A stretch of 64,000 nt of DNA from Neisseriaceae bacterium TC5R-5 (GCA_020830965.2 JACCFC020000002.1:124001-188000); one strand, 5' to 3'. Shown: positions 16,028 through 25,333, counted from the stretch's first letter. Made by a program: numbers and translations. Notes: generated by a model not told the origin, from the sequence alone.

Positions 16028-17875
16028 ATGTTTAAACCGCAAAATAGCGCGCTATGGCTAGCTCTTAGCTGTAGTCAGCCTATCTTCGCAGAGCAACTGC
16101 CGGAGCTAGCCGGTGAGCCGGTGATTATTACCGCTACCCGCCAAGTGCAGCCTATTTCGAAAACCCTATCGGATGTATCCGTCATCACCGGCGATGAAAT
16201 TAGAGAGTCCGGCGCACAAAATCTAGTCGAACTATTGTCTCGTCAACCTGGAGTAGAAAGCACGTCTACAGGTGGAATGGGCAGTATGTCCAGCTTGTTT
16301 CTACGGGGCTCCAACGCCAATCACACACTTATCCTCTTGGATGGTATGCGCATTGTTGCCGCTTCTGCTGGCCTTACCGCCTTACAACATTTCCCGATGG
16401 CCATGATTGAGCGTATCGAAATTGTGCGCGGCCCGGCTTCTAGCCTGTATGGTGCCGATGCCATCGGCGGTGTGATCCAGATTTTTACACACCAAGGTGG
16501 TGGCAAACCCAGCATACAAGGCAGCTTGGGCTATGGTAGCCACCATACTTTGCGCGCCGATACCGCCTTACAAGGCAAAATAGACAATACCGCTTACAAC
16601 ATCAGCTTGATCCGCGAGCAAACCCGTGGTTTTTCGGCGACTAATGCTAAGTCAGATAGCTATAACCCTGACCGGGATGGTTATGAGAACACCGGCTATA
16701 ACGCCCGTATTCGTCAAACTCTAGCTCCAGGTCACGATATCAGCCTGCAATTATTTCAAACCTTCTCCCGTAATGATTACGATAGCAGCCCGATTGGGCA
16801 GGATGTGGAGCGCTCACGGCAAACAGGTGCCAATATCGAGTTACGTAATCAATTAGACGAAAATTGGCACAGCACCTTACGATTCGCGCAAACCCAAGAT
16901 AAACGCGAAGACTTTAATGGCGGCAATCTGCTAAGCCCCGCCAGCATGAATGAAACCACACAAAATGAATGGCAGTGGCAGCACGACTTGGACACAGCGG
17001 CTGGCAAATGGTTGGCCGCGATGGTGTATAGCGATCAGCAGGTGAATGCCAAGGCCAGCTATATGCCCAATGGCTACACCGTTGACTCCCGAGACAATAA
17101 GGCTGCATTGCTCGGCTATCAGAATCGTTTTGGTAAACATTTACTGCAAGCCAGTGCACGCCGTGACATTAACTCTCAATTCAGCAATAAAAATACTGGC
17201 AGTCTGGGCTATGGCTATCAGTTGAACGAGCAGTGGCTGCTACGCAGCAGCTATGGCACCGCCTTTAAAGTCCCTACTTTTGGTGATCTGTACTCACCAT
17301 TCGGCAATCCCACTTTGCAACCGGAAACATCACAAAATATTGAGACCGCCATTAGATGGGCTAAGCCAGGCAAGCAAGCTGAACTCATCTGGTACCGAAA
17401 CAATATCGACAACCTTATTTCGTACCAAGGAAGTCAAAATAAACTGCTGAACAAGAGTGCGCGCATCAACGGTGCCACATTATCTGCAAGCAGCAACTGG
17501 GAAGCATGGGAGCTTGCTGGCTCGGTAACGTATCAAGAACCGATTGACCAGCGCACTCAGCAACAACTGGTACGCAGAGCACGTGCCTTCGGCCAGTTAA
17601 ATGCCAGCTATGATTGGGGCAAGGTACGTACTGGAATAGAAGGAAAACTGAGCAGCCGTCGTCCGGACCGAGACTACCGCACGTTCCCTTATCAAGATGT
17701 TTGGCTACCCGGCTACGGCATCATCAATCTATTCGCTGACTACTCACTCAACACTGAATGGGTGCTGAATACACGCATAGACAATTTGTTTAGCCGAGAC
17801 TATGAAGCAGCTTATGGCTACAACACCGGCGGCTTTGGCTGGTTTATTAGCCTGCGCTATCAGCCTAAGCCATAA
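16028..17875 (+). CDS. btuB: TonB-dependent vitamin B12 outer-membrane receptor
   Basis: A 615-residue outer-membrane receptor. The signal peptide runs to about FAEQ, then a TonB-box-like segment EPVIITATR, a plug domain (LVELLSRQPGVE, FLRGSNANHTLILLDGMR, IEIVRGPASSLYGADAIGGVIQIFT in outline), and a 22-strand barrel. The barrel ends with FGWFISLRYQPKP. BtuB length is usually near 610. It takes up cobalamin using TonB energy. ATG 16028 follows a CGGAG site by nine bases. The riboswitch upstream strongly supports B12 as substrate. btuF follows by 11 bases. Confidence 0.95.
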   Translation: MFKPQNSALWLALSCSQPIFAEQLPELAGEPVIITATRQVQPISKTLSDVSVITGDEIRESGAQNLVELLSRQPGVESTSTGGMGSMSSLFLRGSNANHTLILLDGMRIVAASAGLTALQHFPMAMIERIEIVRGPASSLYGADAIGGVIQIFTHQGGGKPSIQGSLGYGSHHTLRADTALQGKIDNTAYNISLIREQTRGFSATNAKSDSYNPDRDGYENTGYNARIRQTLAPGHDISLQLFQTFSRNDYDSSPIGQDVERSRQTGANIELRNQLDENWHSTLRFAQTQDKREDFNGGNLLSPASMNETTQNEWQWQHDLDTAAGKWLAAMVYSDQQVNAKASYMPNGYTVDSRDNKAALLGYQNRFGKHLLQASARRDINSQFSNKNTGSLGYGYQLNEQWLLRSSYGTAFKVPTFGDLYSPFGNPTLQPETSQNIETAIRWAKPGKQAELIWYRNNIDNLISYQGSQNKLLNKSARINGATLSASSNWEAWELAGSVTYQEPIDQRTQQQLVRRARAFGQLNASYDWGKVRTGIEGKLSSRRPDRDYRTFPYQDVWLPGYGIINLFADYSLNTEWVLNTRIDNLFSRDYEAAYGYNTGGFGWFISLRYQPKP

Positions 17876-17886
17876 GGAACTCCTAG

Positions 17887-18774
17887 ATGTGGCCACGCCT
17901 CACCAGACCAGGTTTTGTTTCGATATGCCTACTGTTCTCGCTCCCCATCCAGGCCAGCGTTAGCGCACAGGATGCTCGTGGGCAAACCGTTACCTTGCCA
18001 CACCCGGCGCAGCGTATTGTCAGCCTGATTCCGCATACAACCGAAATGCTGTATGCGATCGGCGCCGGGGATCGGGTAGTCGCCACCGTGCAATATAGCG
18101 ATTACCCTGAAGCTGCCAAACGCCTGCCACGCATCGGTAGTTTTAGTGGTTTAAGCCTAGAAGCGATCCTGCGGCAAAAACCTGACCTGGTAGTAGCCTG
18201 GCATGCGGGGGGCTTTCCACGTGAACTGGAACGCCTGCCACGGCTGGGCATACCGGTATTTATCAGCCACCCGGTGCAGATCGACGATGTCGCCAAAGAA
18301 ATGCTGGCACTGGGCAAGCTAACCGCTAGCGACAAAGGTGCCGAGAAAATAGCAGAGCAGTATCGGCAACAATTTACCAGTCTAAGCCAGCGTTATAGCC
18401 AGCGCCGTCCGGTACGTGTGTTCTACCAGCTCAGCCAAAATCCTATCTTCACGATTAGTGATCAAAGCTTTATTGGCCCACTCATTCGCCTATGTAGCGG
18501 TCAAAATATCTTCGCCACGGCCAAGTTGCCAGCCCCGCAAGTTAGCCCTGCGGCCGTTATCAGTGCTCAACCGCAGGTGATTTTGGCAACAGATCAGGCC
18601 AGCTTGGATCAATGGCTGCGCTGGCGCGCCTTACCTGCCGTCGCCAACAAGGCATTATTTATACAACGGGGGGAAATTTTGCATCGTCCCGGCCCACGAT
18701 TAGCCCAGGGCGTAGAACAATTATGTCGCACCTTAGACAGCGCTCGGCAGCAACTGGGTTTGACGATTAAGTAA
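17887..18774 (+). CDS. btuF: Periplasmic cobalamin-binding protein
   Basis: A 295-residue class III solute-binding protein with a signal peptide (cut near IQASVSA). The lobes are seen as RIVSLIPHTTEMLYAIGAGDRVV, RIGSFSGLSLEAILRQKPDLVVAW and FISDQSFIGPLIRL, as in BtuF and related chelate-binding proteins. It delivers B12 to a BtuCD-type ABC importer; neither btuC nor btuD is visible nearby, so those must be elsewhere or absent. It directly follows btuB and shares the riboswitch control. Confidence 0.9.
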   Translation: MWPRLTRPGFVSICLLFSLPIQASVSAQDARGQTVTLPHPAQRIVSLIPHTTEMLYAIGAGDRVVATVQYSDYPEAAKRLPRIGSFSGLSLEAILRQKPDLVVAWHAGGFPRELERLPRLGIPVFISHPVQIDDVAKEMLALGKLTASDKGAEKIAEQYRQQFTSLSQRYSQRRPVRVFYQLSQNPIFTISDQSFIGPLIRLCSGQNIFATAKLPAPQVSPAAVISAQPQVILATDQASLDQWLRWRALPAVANKALFIQRGEILHRPGPRLAQGVEQLCRTLDSARQQLGLTIK

Positions 18775-18795
18775 GCTCCCGCTATTCTCGCCACC

Positions 18796-19005
18796 ATGGA
18801 AAAGGAACTAGAATATCTCGAAACCCGCGTATCTGCGTTAATCACACGGGTTCAGGAGCTGGAAACTCAAAATAATCGTTTTGCCAGTGCACTATCTGAG
18901 GCGCTGAAAGAAAACGCTGAACTGACTTTCCGCATTAACGAAACTCGCAACCGCGTGGCAGCCTTGGTAGAACGCTTACCCAAAGTGCCCGAGGAAACAC
19001 CATGA
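18796..19005 (+). CDS. Small coiled-coil protein (ZapB-like/TIGR02449 type)
   Basis: A 69-residue protein that is nearly all heptad-like helix (LEYLETRVSALITRVQELETQN, then LSEALKENAELTFRINE). Proteins of this type sit just upstream of zapA in many beta- and gammaproteobacteria and are thought to act in cell division. Its stop overlaps the zapA start by four bases (ATGA), which supports coupled expression. The family assignment is from composition and position, and the exact role is not established. Confidence 0.85.
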   Translation: MEKELEYLETRVSALITRVQELETQNNRFASALSEALKENAELTFRINETRNRVAALVERLPKVPEETP

Positions 19006-19307
19006 GCGACATGATTCAGCTGGAGATTGAGCTGCTTGGTCGCCAATTTACAATTGGCACACAAGAAAATGAAAAAGATACTTTGCTTGAAGCAGTACGT
19101 CTGCTAGAAAGCAAAGTGGCAGCCATTCAACAACACAGCAAAATCATTGATGCAGATAAAATTGCTATTATGGCCGCTCTCAATATCGCCCATGACTTGT
19201 TAAAAACAAAAATGGGAGATGGCTTGGAGATGGCGGTATTTCAGCGTAAGATCCGTGACATGTGCGAAGCAGCCGATCAGGTGCTTAGCGATAAGCAACA
19301 AGTGTAG
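19002..19307 (+). CDS. zapA: Cell division protein ZapA
   Basis: A 101-residue ZapA, which bundles FtsZ filaments at the Z ring. The N-terminal fold MIQLEIELLGRQFTIG and the long C-terminal coiled coil (LLEAVRLLESKVAAIQ and MAALNIAHDLLK) match the family. It overlaps the upstream coiled-coil gene by four bases and is followed by 6S RNA. Confidence 0.93.
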   Translation: MSDMIQLEIELLGRQFTIGTQENEKDTLLEAVRLLESKVAAIQQHSKIIDADKIAIMAALNIAHDLLKTKMGDGLEMAVFQRKIRDMCEAADQVLSDKQQV

Positions 19308-19350
19308 TACTGAATTAGGCTTAATTTAGTTAACACAGCAGCTCAGTTTT

Positions 19351-19526
19351 CCCCTGCGGTGTTTGTGACGGCATACAATTCCTTTGTACCAATGCGTTCG
19401 CTTATGGTTACCAACTTAAGTCATGGGCGTGTCGCATCCCTTGCGGATGCGCCCGAAGTGGCTAGCCGGTGACCCACCTTGGAGACAAGGTACAAGCGAA
19501 TTTTGCCCGAACGACACTCGCGGGGG
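19351..19526 (+). ncRNA. ssrS: 6S RNA (regulator of RNA polymerase)
   Basis: The 176-base region starts CCCCTGCGGTGT and ends ACACTCGCGGGG. These ends pair to close a long, interrupted hairpin. The central part (CATGGGCG...GCCCGAAG and GACCCACCTTGGAGACAAGG) gives further stem sides. Position between zapA and the 5-formyl-THF cyclo-ligase gene is the conserved ssrS locus in Proteobacteria. 6S RNA mimics an open promoter and sequesters sigma-70 RNA polymerase in stationary phase. The exact 5' and 3' ends are estimated. Confidence 0.85.
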
Positions 19527-19540
19527 CTCCCCCTTCGATA

Positions 19541-20155
19541 ATGACCGAAACCAGCCCTGCCTCTTTGTCTGCCGTACAAGCTAAAGTGCAATTACGCCGC
19601 GAGATACGGCGTCGCCGCCAGCAGCTCACTCCCCACTATCGCGCGCAGGCTATGCGGGCAATTGCTCGCCACGCCTCAGCACAATTACGCAAAGGCCGCC
19701 GTATTGGCGCTTATCTGGCCAGTGGCTCGGAGCTGGATTTGGACATCCTGCTCAATCAGGCTCTGTGGCGTAAGGCGAATATTTACTTACCACAAATTCC
19801 GCAGCGGGGTCGCCGCCTCTGGTTTAGCCGAGTTGGTGCCGCCAATCTCTGGTATCTTCATCCGCGCTATCACATTATCGAGTATGCTGGGCCACGCTTA
19901 CGGGCCGAACAGCTGGATATTCTGCTCATTCCACTACTGGCGGTTGATCCGCAAGGCTATCGCATGGGCCAGGGGGGCGGCTTCTATGACACAAGCTTGG
20001 CGTTTAAACTACGCCACCCCTGTCATCGTCGACCCTTATTAGTTGGCGTAGCGTATGACTGCCAACGGGTAGCACAGCTACCACGTGAACGTTGGGATAT
20101 CCAGCTGGATTACTTATTGACCGAGTCTGGCTGGCATCGCTTTGCCAAGTCCTAA
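19541..20155 (+). CDS. 5-formyltetrahydrofolate cyclo-ligase
   Basis: A 204-residue enzyme that converts 5-formyl-THF to 5,10-methenyl-THF using ATP. Landmarks are LRREIRRRRQQLTP near the N-terminus, LPQIP, ILLIPLLAVDPQGYRMGQGGGFYD (in outline, with the nucleotide-binding GQGGGFYD near residue 147), and LVGVAYDCQ. ATG 19541 is chosen because upstream codons lie within 6S RNA. The ssrS-ygfA pairing is conserved, and these genes are often co-transcribed. Confidence 0.93.
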   Translation: MTETSPASLSAVQAKVQLRREIRRRRQQLTPHYRAQAMRAIARHASAQLRKGRRIGAYLASGSELDLDILLNQALWRKANIYLPQIPQRGRRLWFSRVGAANLWYLHPRYHIIEYAGPRLRAEQLDILLIPLLAVDPQGYRMGQGGGFYDTSLAFKLRHPCHRRPLLVGVAYDCQRVAQLPRERWDIQLDYLLTESGWHRFAKS

Positions 20156-20185
20156 CCCAAAAATAATATACAGTGAAAGACCACC

Positions 20186-20686
20186 ATGGTTTTCCCTAGT
20201 CCAGACTTTGAAGAAAAAATTTGCACTACCGCACAATTGGCAGAGCAGTTGCGCAAACTACCTCGCCCTATTGTGTTTACCAATGGCTGCTTCGATATTA
20301 TTCATCGCGGACACGTGACTTATCTGGCACAGGCACGAGCCTTGGGGGCCAGCCTGATAGTGGGTCTAAATAGCGACGACTCGGTGCGACGCCAGGGAAA
20401 AGGTGCCGACAGGCCAATCAACAATCAACTTAATCGTGCAGCGGTATTAGCGGCTTTGGCTAGCATTAATCTAGTCACTTGGTTTGATAGCGATACACCA
20501 GCCCAGCTGATTGAGCTCATTCAACCCGATATTCTGGTCAAAGGTGGTGACTGGTCGGTGGATACCATCGTTGGCAGCGCTGAAACCCTGGCACGTGGCG
20601 GTAAGGTCTATTCCATTCCCTTCTTGTTTGATACCTCCACCACCGCCACTTTACGCAAAATTCGCGAGCAGGACAGTAAACCGTGA
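20186..20686 (+). CDS. rfaE2: D-glycero-beta-D-manno-heptose 1-phosphate adenylyltransferase
   Basis: A 166-residue single-domain nucleotidyltransferase (the C-terminal half of E. coli HldE as a free protein). The motif TNGCFDIIHRGHVTYL contains the HxGH signature, and KGADRPIN and VKGGDWSVD are typical. It makes ADP-heptose for the lipopolysaccharide inner core. The partner kinase domain (RfaE1) is not in the window. Its stop overlaps the birA start (GTGA). Confidence 0.93.
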   Translation: MVFPSPDFEEKICTTAQLAEQLRKLPRPIVFTNGCFDIIHRGHVTYLAQARALGASLIVGLNSDDSVRRQGKGADRPINNQLNRAAVLAALASINLVTWFDSDTPAQLIELIQPDILVKGGDWSVDTIVGSAETLARGGKVYSIPFLFDTSTTATLRKIREQDSKP

Positions 20687-21651
20687 GCGAGCATGCTTTT
20701 GCCGTGTTGCGACAGCTAAGCAACGGAGGCTTTCACTCCGGCGAAGCTATCGCCCAGCAATTAGGCTGCTCACGTACTTTGGTCTGGCAAGCCGTCAATA
20801 GTATTCAACAAGAACTAGGGCTGACTGTATTCAGCGTACGCGGACGGGGCTATAAACTGGCCACACCGTTCCATTGGCTGGATGTCGCCTCGATCCGCAG
20901 TGGTTTATCGATCGAAGCTGCAGAGGTCTTTACACTGGCAGTAGCCGAACGTACCGACTCCACCAATAGCCAACTAATGGCTAGGGCCAGCAATGGCGTG
21001 TTGCATGGCCTAGTCTTGGCTGCTGAGCTACAAAGTGCCGGTCGCGGCCGCCTGGGACGATGCTGGCAGGCCAAACTAGGCTCCGGCCTAACCTTCTCAC
21101 TACTGTGGCGCTTTGAACGTGGCATGGCCGAATTGGCCGGCCTGTCATTAGCTGTAGGCGTGGCGCTGGCGCGAGTGCTGCGTCGGCTGGGTGCACCGAT
21201 CACCTTGAAGTGGCCAAACGATGTGCTGCTAAACCACAGCAAGCTGGCGGGCATTCTGATTGAGTTATCCGGCGATGCGCTAGGGCCTACTGCAGTCGTG
21301 ATAGGTATTGGCCTGAATGTCGACCAACCCGGGGAGATTGATCAGGCAGTCGCGACGCTGAGTAGTGCCAATGTCACGATCAATCGCAATGACTTACTGG
21401 CCGCCATCTTAAATGAATTACATCTCGTGCTCAGTCATTTTAATCTATACGGCTTTAATGCCACTTTGCGCCAGGAATGGAACCAGTTGTCAGCACACTT
21501 GGATAGCACCGTGAATTTATCCTTCGCTCGTGGCGAGCCCATCAGTGGAATTGCACGCGGCGTGGCAGAAAATGGGGCTTTACTACTGGAAACCTCACAA
21601 GGCCTGCGAGCTTTTCATGCTGGGGAAGTCAGCCTACGGAGCACCGCATGA
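20683..21651 (+). CDS. birA: Biotin--protein ligase with N-terminal repressor domain
   Basis: A 322-residue bifunctional BirA. Residues 1-60 form a winged helix (GEAIAQQLGCSRTLVWQAVNSI) able to bind the biotin operator. The catalytic domain has the biotin/ATP loop AGRGRLGRCW near residue 120 and KWPNDVLL near 180. A C-terminal SH3-like domain follows. It attaches biotin to acetyl-CoA carboxylase. The start is GTG, overlapping the rfaE2 stop by four bases, and the stop overlaps coaX by four. Confidence 0.94.
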   Translation: MSEHAFAVLRQLSNGGFHSGEAIAQQLGCSRTLVWQAVNSIQQELGLTVFSVRGRGYKLATPFHWLDVASIRSGLSIEAAEVFTLAVAERTDSTNSQLMARASNGVLHGLVLAAELQSAGRGRLGRCWQAKLGSGLTFSLLWRFERGMAELAGLSLAVGVALARVLRRLGAPITLKWPNDVLLNHSKLAGILIELSGDALGPTAVVIGIGLNVDQPGEIDQAVATLSSANVTINRNDLLAAILNELHLVLSHFNLYGFNATLRQEWNQLSAHLDSTVNLSFARGEPISGIARGVAENGALLLETSQGLRAFHAGEVSLRSTA

Positions 21652-22361
21652 AGCTATTCATAGACGCAGGCAATAGCCGGGTAAAGTGGGCAGTGCATGA
21701 TGGCGAACGCTGGCAAGCGCAAGGCGCCGTTGAGCATGCAGCGATCAGTAGCCTGGCCAGCACCTGGCAAACTTGGCCAATCAGCGTGGCCTGGGCGGCC
21801 TCAGTAGCGCGACCAGAAATCGGCATTGCACTGACTGCCGCAGCACCTTGCCCCTTAAACTGGGTAAACGCACAAACTCAATTCGGCAGTGTACGTAATC
21901 ATTACCACAACCCGGCAGAGCAAGGCGCGGATCGCTGGCTAGCAATATTGGCCGCAAGAGAGTTATGCGCAGGTGATGTGATTGTCGCTTGCGCGGGGAC
22001 GGCGCTGACTGTGGAGGCCCTGACCGCGGAAGGCGACTATCTGGGTGGCTTAATTGTACCCGGAGTCACCTTGATGCTCAGCAGCTTGGCACAGAACACC
22101 GCCAAGCTGGATAGAGTAGCAGGCAAGGTTACACACTTTCCGCAAAACACCCCGGATGCCCTAGCCAGTGGTGCTTTTTACGCCTTAAGTGGAGCAATAG
22201 AAACGCAGAGACAACACCTGGCGCAACATACCGGCCGGGATAGCCCACCTGTCCTTTTGACCGGGGGGGATGCCACAAGCCTAGCTCCCTGGCTCGCCGC
22301 GCCAGTCAAGATAGTAGATAATCTCATCCTGATGGGTCTTTTACAGGTAGCCAACAAGTGA
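21648..22361 (+). CDS. coaX: Type III pantothenate kinase
   Basis: A 237-residue CoaX, which phosphorylates pantothenate as the first step of coenzyme A synthesis. Seen are the phosphate-1 motif IDAGNSRVKW near residues 4-13, GADRWLAILAA, and the phosphate-2 region CAGTALTVEAL followed by GGLIVPGVTLM. The birA-coaX arrangement is common in betaproteobacteria, where the two are sometimes fused. It overlaps both neighbours by four bases. Confidence 0.94.
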   Translation: MKLFIDAGNSRVKWAVHDGERWQAQGAVEHAAISSLASTWQTWPISVAWAASVARPEIGIALTAAAPCPLNWVNAQTQFGSVRNHYHNPAEQGADRWLAILAARELCAGDVIVACAGTALTVEALTAEGDYLGGLIVPGVTLMLSSLAQNTAKLDRVAGKVTHFPQNTPDALASGAFYALSGAIETQRQHLAQHTGRDSPPVLLTGGDATSLAPWLAAPVKIVDNLILMGLLQVANK

Positions 22362-23137
22362 TCAAGTGGTTTCTTTCGGTAATAGTGGTTCTCAATTTGC
22401 TCGTCGCCGCTTATGGCTCGCTCAAACAACGGCAGCCTATTGATGTGCATGCCCAAGAGGTTCATCCACAACAAGTTAAGTTACTGCCCAAGGAGTGGCA
22501 AGCAACAGCAGCCTCTGCAGCCATCAGTGCCAAGCCTACCCCCCCCCCGGCTGCAGCAAGTGAAGCGTCTGCCCCACAGCATGCTGCACTACCAGCAAAT
22601 ACTGCCACGAGCAAAATTCAGCCAGCGCCGGTTATTCCTGCCCGTAGTATTACTCCACCAGCAGAGTCAGTGGCCGTGGCATGCTGGCAGTGGGGGCCGC
22701 TGGATGACAAACTACTCAAACGTGTGCAAGGTGGCTTGCCCCAGCTCAAGCTAAAACCCGAGCAGATAGTACAGAGCCATAACGAAAACAAAACCCCTAG
22801 CCGATTCTGGGTTCACTATCCGCCTCTGGCAACTCAGGCGGAAACGCAAACTCTCGCAGCCGAACTGAAAGACAAAGGCTTTGATAACTACATTGTCAAA
22901 AATGAAGCCTTCAACGGCCATCTCTCATTAGGTCTTTATGCCAAAGAGGATACAGCCAAAGTATTGGTCGCCCGCTTAAAAGCAGCAGGTTACACACAGG
23001 CGGCTATCCATTCCAAAGAAGGGCAAAGCTCAGCTACGCTGCTAAGTTTCAAAGCACTTACACCAGAGCAAGACAGCGGACTACAAACCCTACAAAAACG
23101 CTTAACACCAGGAATAACACTTAAACGCTGTACATAA
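22358..23137 (+). CDS. SPOR-domain membrane protein
   Basis: A 259-residue protein with an N-terminal membrane anchor (WFLSVIVVLNLLVAAYGSL), a Pro/Ala-rich linker, and a C-terminal domain (about 125-220) with the SPOR pattern, seen in RFWVHYPPLATQAE and ELKDKGFDNYIVK. SPOR domains bind peptidoglycan stripped of stem peptides at the division site. The start is GTG, overlapping coaX. The linker is encoded across a run of ten C (22539-22548), currently in frame. A bidirectional terminator follows. Confidence 0.8.
   Translation: MIKWFLSVIVVLNLLVAAYGSLKQRQPIDVHAQEVHPQQVKLLPKEWQATAASAAISAKPTPPPAAASEASAPQHAALPANTATSKIQPAPVIPARSITPPAESVAVACWQWGPLDDKLLKRVQGGLPQLKLKPEQIVQSHNENKTPSRFWVHYPPLATQAETQTLAAELKDKGFDNYIVKNEAFNGHLSLGLYAKEDTAKVLVARLKAAGYTQAAIHSKEGQSSATLLSFKALTPEQDSGLQTLQKRLTPGITLKRCT
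22539..22548. repeat. Ten-base C homopolymer in the SPOR gene
   Basis: A run of ten C codes for TPPP in the linker of the SPOR-domain protein. A change of one or two bases would remove the SPOR domain from the product. It has the same length as the tract in the tail-fibre gene. Confidence 0.95.
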
Positions 23138-23138
23138 A

Positions 23139-23170
23139 AAACGCCCTGTCCGTGGACAGGGCGTTACTTT
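23139..23170. terminator. Bidirectional terminator
   Basis: AACGCCCTGTCC pairs with GGACAGGGCGTT around a two-base centre, 3 bases after the SPOR gene stop. It has A runs before and T-rich sequence after, so it could also serve htpG, which converges on it. Confidence 0.9.
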
Positions 23171-23190
23171 TACTAAGCGCTACTTAATGC

Positions 23191-25086
23191 CTAAGCCGAC
23201 AGCTCCAACATCAGCTTGTTAATACGCTTAACAAAAGTAGCCGGGTCTTCCAATTTGCCGCCCTCTGCCAGTAGGGCTTGCTCATACAATACTTCCGCCA
23301 GATCATTAGCGCGTTCTTCATCCACTTCCTCTGCCAGCTTTTTCACCAGCACATGTTCCGGATTGATCTCCAGCGTCGGCTTATTATTACTGACTGACTG
23401 CCCTGCTGCTTTCAACATGCGCTCCAAATGTGCGCTCATATCATGCTCACCTGCCACCAGACAAGCCGGGCTATCGGTAAGGCGAGCAGTGGCACGTACT
23501 TCCTTCACCTTTTCACCCAGCGCTTTTTGTACTTTTTCTACCACGGGTTTGGCAGATTCTTCGGCCTGTTTCTGTGCCTCTTTATCCGCCTCATCTTCCA
23601 GAGCGCCCAAATCGAGTGCACCTTTAGCAACAGACTGCAAAGGCTTACCATCAAAATCGAACAATGAACCAACCGACCACTCATCCACACGATCAATCAG
23701 CAATAACACTTCCACACCTTTTTTCTTGAACACTTCCAGATGCGGGCTATTCTTGGCCGCCGCCAATGTATCGGCAGTAATGTAATAAATTTTTTCCTGC
23801 CCTTCTTTCATCCGGCTGACATAGTCAGCCAAGGTAACTGTCGGCTCACTACCTTCACTGTGGGTGGAAACAAAACGCAGCAACTTGGCAATACGCTCCT
23901 TATTGGTATGGTCTTCACCCACACCCTCTTTCAATACCTGGCCAAACTCTTTCCAAAAGTCCGCATATTTGTCGGCCTGGTTAGCCGCCATATCTTCCAA
24001 CAAGCCAAGCACTTTTTTCACACAGCCATTACGAATGGCATCAATATCTTTGCTTTCTTGCAAAATTTCACGGGAAACGTTAAGTGGCAGATCATTGCTA
24101 TCAATCACACCACGCACGAAGCGCAGATAATGTGGCATCAGCTTTTCGGTATCTTCCATGATGAAGACTCGACGCACATACAGCTTGACCCCCTGCTTGC
24201 GTTCACGATCCCACAAATCAAATGGGGCGCGTGAAGGGATGTACAGCAACTCGGTATATTCCTGACGGCCTTCTACTCGAGCATGACTCCAGGCTAATGG
24301 CGGGCTGAAGTCGTGAGCGATATGCTTGTAAAATTCCTGATATTGCTCTTCAGTAATATCATTTTTATTACGCGTCCACAGTGCAGAGGCCGAGTTAACC
24401 ACCTCGATCTCATCACTAACGATAACCTCACCGTTTTCACCGTAGCTATTCCCCTTTTTCATCTCGATAGGGATAGAAATGTGATCAGAATATTTACGGA
24501 CAATACCCTTTAGTTTCCAGTCATTCAGCAGTTCATCCTCACCCTCTTTCAAGTGCAGAACAATTTCGGTACCTCGACCAGCTTTTTCGACCGTTTCCAG
24601 TGTGTAGTCACCCTCGCCGTGAGACTCCCAACGAGTAGCCTCGCTATCACCGGCACGACGGGTAGTCAGCGTGACTTTGTCTGCAACAATAAAGGCGGAA
24701 TAAAAACCGACACCAAACTGACCAATCAGGTTGGCATCCTTTTTAGCATCGCCTGATAGCTGCTCAAAAAAAGCTTTGGTGCCCGATTTGGCAATCGTGC
24801 CAATATTGGCCACCACCTCATCACGACTCATACCAATGCCATTATCAGCAATCGTGATGGTATGCGCCTCGGCATCAAAAGCTATCGTAATTTTGAGATC
24901 AGGATCATTTTCAAATAAATCAGGCTTAGCTAAACCTTCAAACCGTAGTTTGTCGGCAGCATCCGAAGCATTGGAGATCAGTTCACGCAGGAAGATTTCC
25001 TTGTTGGAGTACAAGGAATGGATCATCAACTGTAGCAATTGCTTAACTTCGGCCTGAAAACCTAGGGTTTCTTTTTGTGCGCTCAT
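23191..25086 (-). CDS. htpG: Hsp90-family molecular chaperone HtpG
   Basis: A 631-residue Hsp90 homologue. The N-terminal ATPase is seen as [27 protein letters not shown] (in outline), [12 protein letters not shown], and [15 protein letters not shown]. The middle domain has [13 protein letters not shown], and the C-terminal dimerisation domain ends in [11 protein letters not shown] 25086 ([16 protein letters not shown]) is preferred; codons further upstream would run through the probable heat-shock promoter. It is flanked by terminators, so it is a single-gene unit. Confidence 0.97.
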   Translation of the reverse strand: MSAQKETLGFQAEVKQLLQLMIHSLYSNKEIFLRELISNASDAADKLRFEGLAKPDLFENDPDLKITIAFDAEAHTITIADNGIGMSRDEVVANIGTIAKSGTKAFFEQLSGDAKKDANLIGQFGVGFYSAFIVADKVTLTTRRAGDSEATRWESHGEGDYTLETVEKAGRGTEIVLHLKEGEDELLNDWKLKGIVRKYSDHISIPIEMKKGNSYGENGEVIVSDEIEVVNSASALWTRNKNDITEEQYQEFYKHIAHDFSPPLAWSHARVEGRQEYTELLYIPSRAPFDLWDRERKQGVKLYVRRVFIMEDTEKLMPHYLRFVRGVIDSNDLPLNVSREILQESKDIDAIRNGCVKKVLGLLEDMAANQADKYADFWKEFGQVLKEGVGEDHTNKERIAKLLRFVSTHSEGSEPTVTLADYVSRMKEGQEKIYYITADTLAAAKNSPHLEVFKKKGVEVLLLIDRVDEWSVGSLFDFDGKPLQSVAKGALDLGALEDEADKEAQKQAEESAKPVVEKVQKALGEKVKEVRATARLTDSPACLVAGEHDMSAHLERMLKAAGQSVSNNKPTLEINPEHVLVKKLAEEVDEERANDLAEVLYEQALLAEGGKLEDPATFVKRINKLMLELSA

Positions 25087-25126
25087 AAGTAGTTTCATCA
25101 ATGAGTTGGTCAACGATGAGCTTGAG

Positions 25127-25151
25127 ATAGGGGCGGTATAGTCGTTTTCAA
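25127..25151 (-). promoter_or_regulatory. htpG: Candidate sigma-32 heat-shock promoter of htpG
   Basis: On the minus strand, TTGAAA (25146-25151) is followed after 12 bases by CCCCTAT (25127-25133). This is close to the heat-shock consensus TTGAAA and CCCCAT. It lies about 40 bases upstream of the htpG ATG. Confidence 0.55.
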
Positions 25152-25183
25152 TACCCATACCACGATCACAGTTAAGCAAGCCA

Positions 25184-25214
25184 CAAAAAAGCCCTGCTTG
25201 CTGGCAGGGCTTTT
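25184..25214 (-). terminator. Terminator of the ispH operon
   Basis: Read on the minus strand, AAGCCCTGCC and GCAGGGCTT pair around a short loop and are followed by a T run. It separates ispH from the htpG promoter. Confidence 0.88.
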
Positions 25215-25333
25215 AACAGGATAAACAGCGAAGAGTCACTCACAAAAGCTCGAAGAGCTCCTGAGCTAAGGAGGGCCGACGCAGAAGTACAGCAAGGAGG
25301 CACAACGCTGGCTCAGAGGGGTTATTAGCGACT

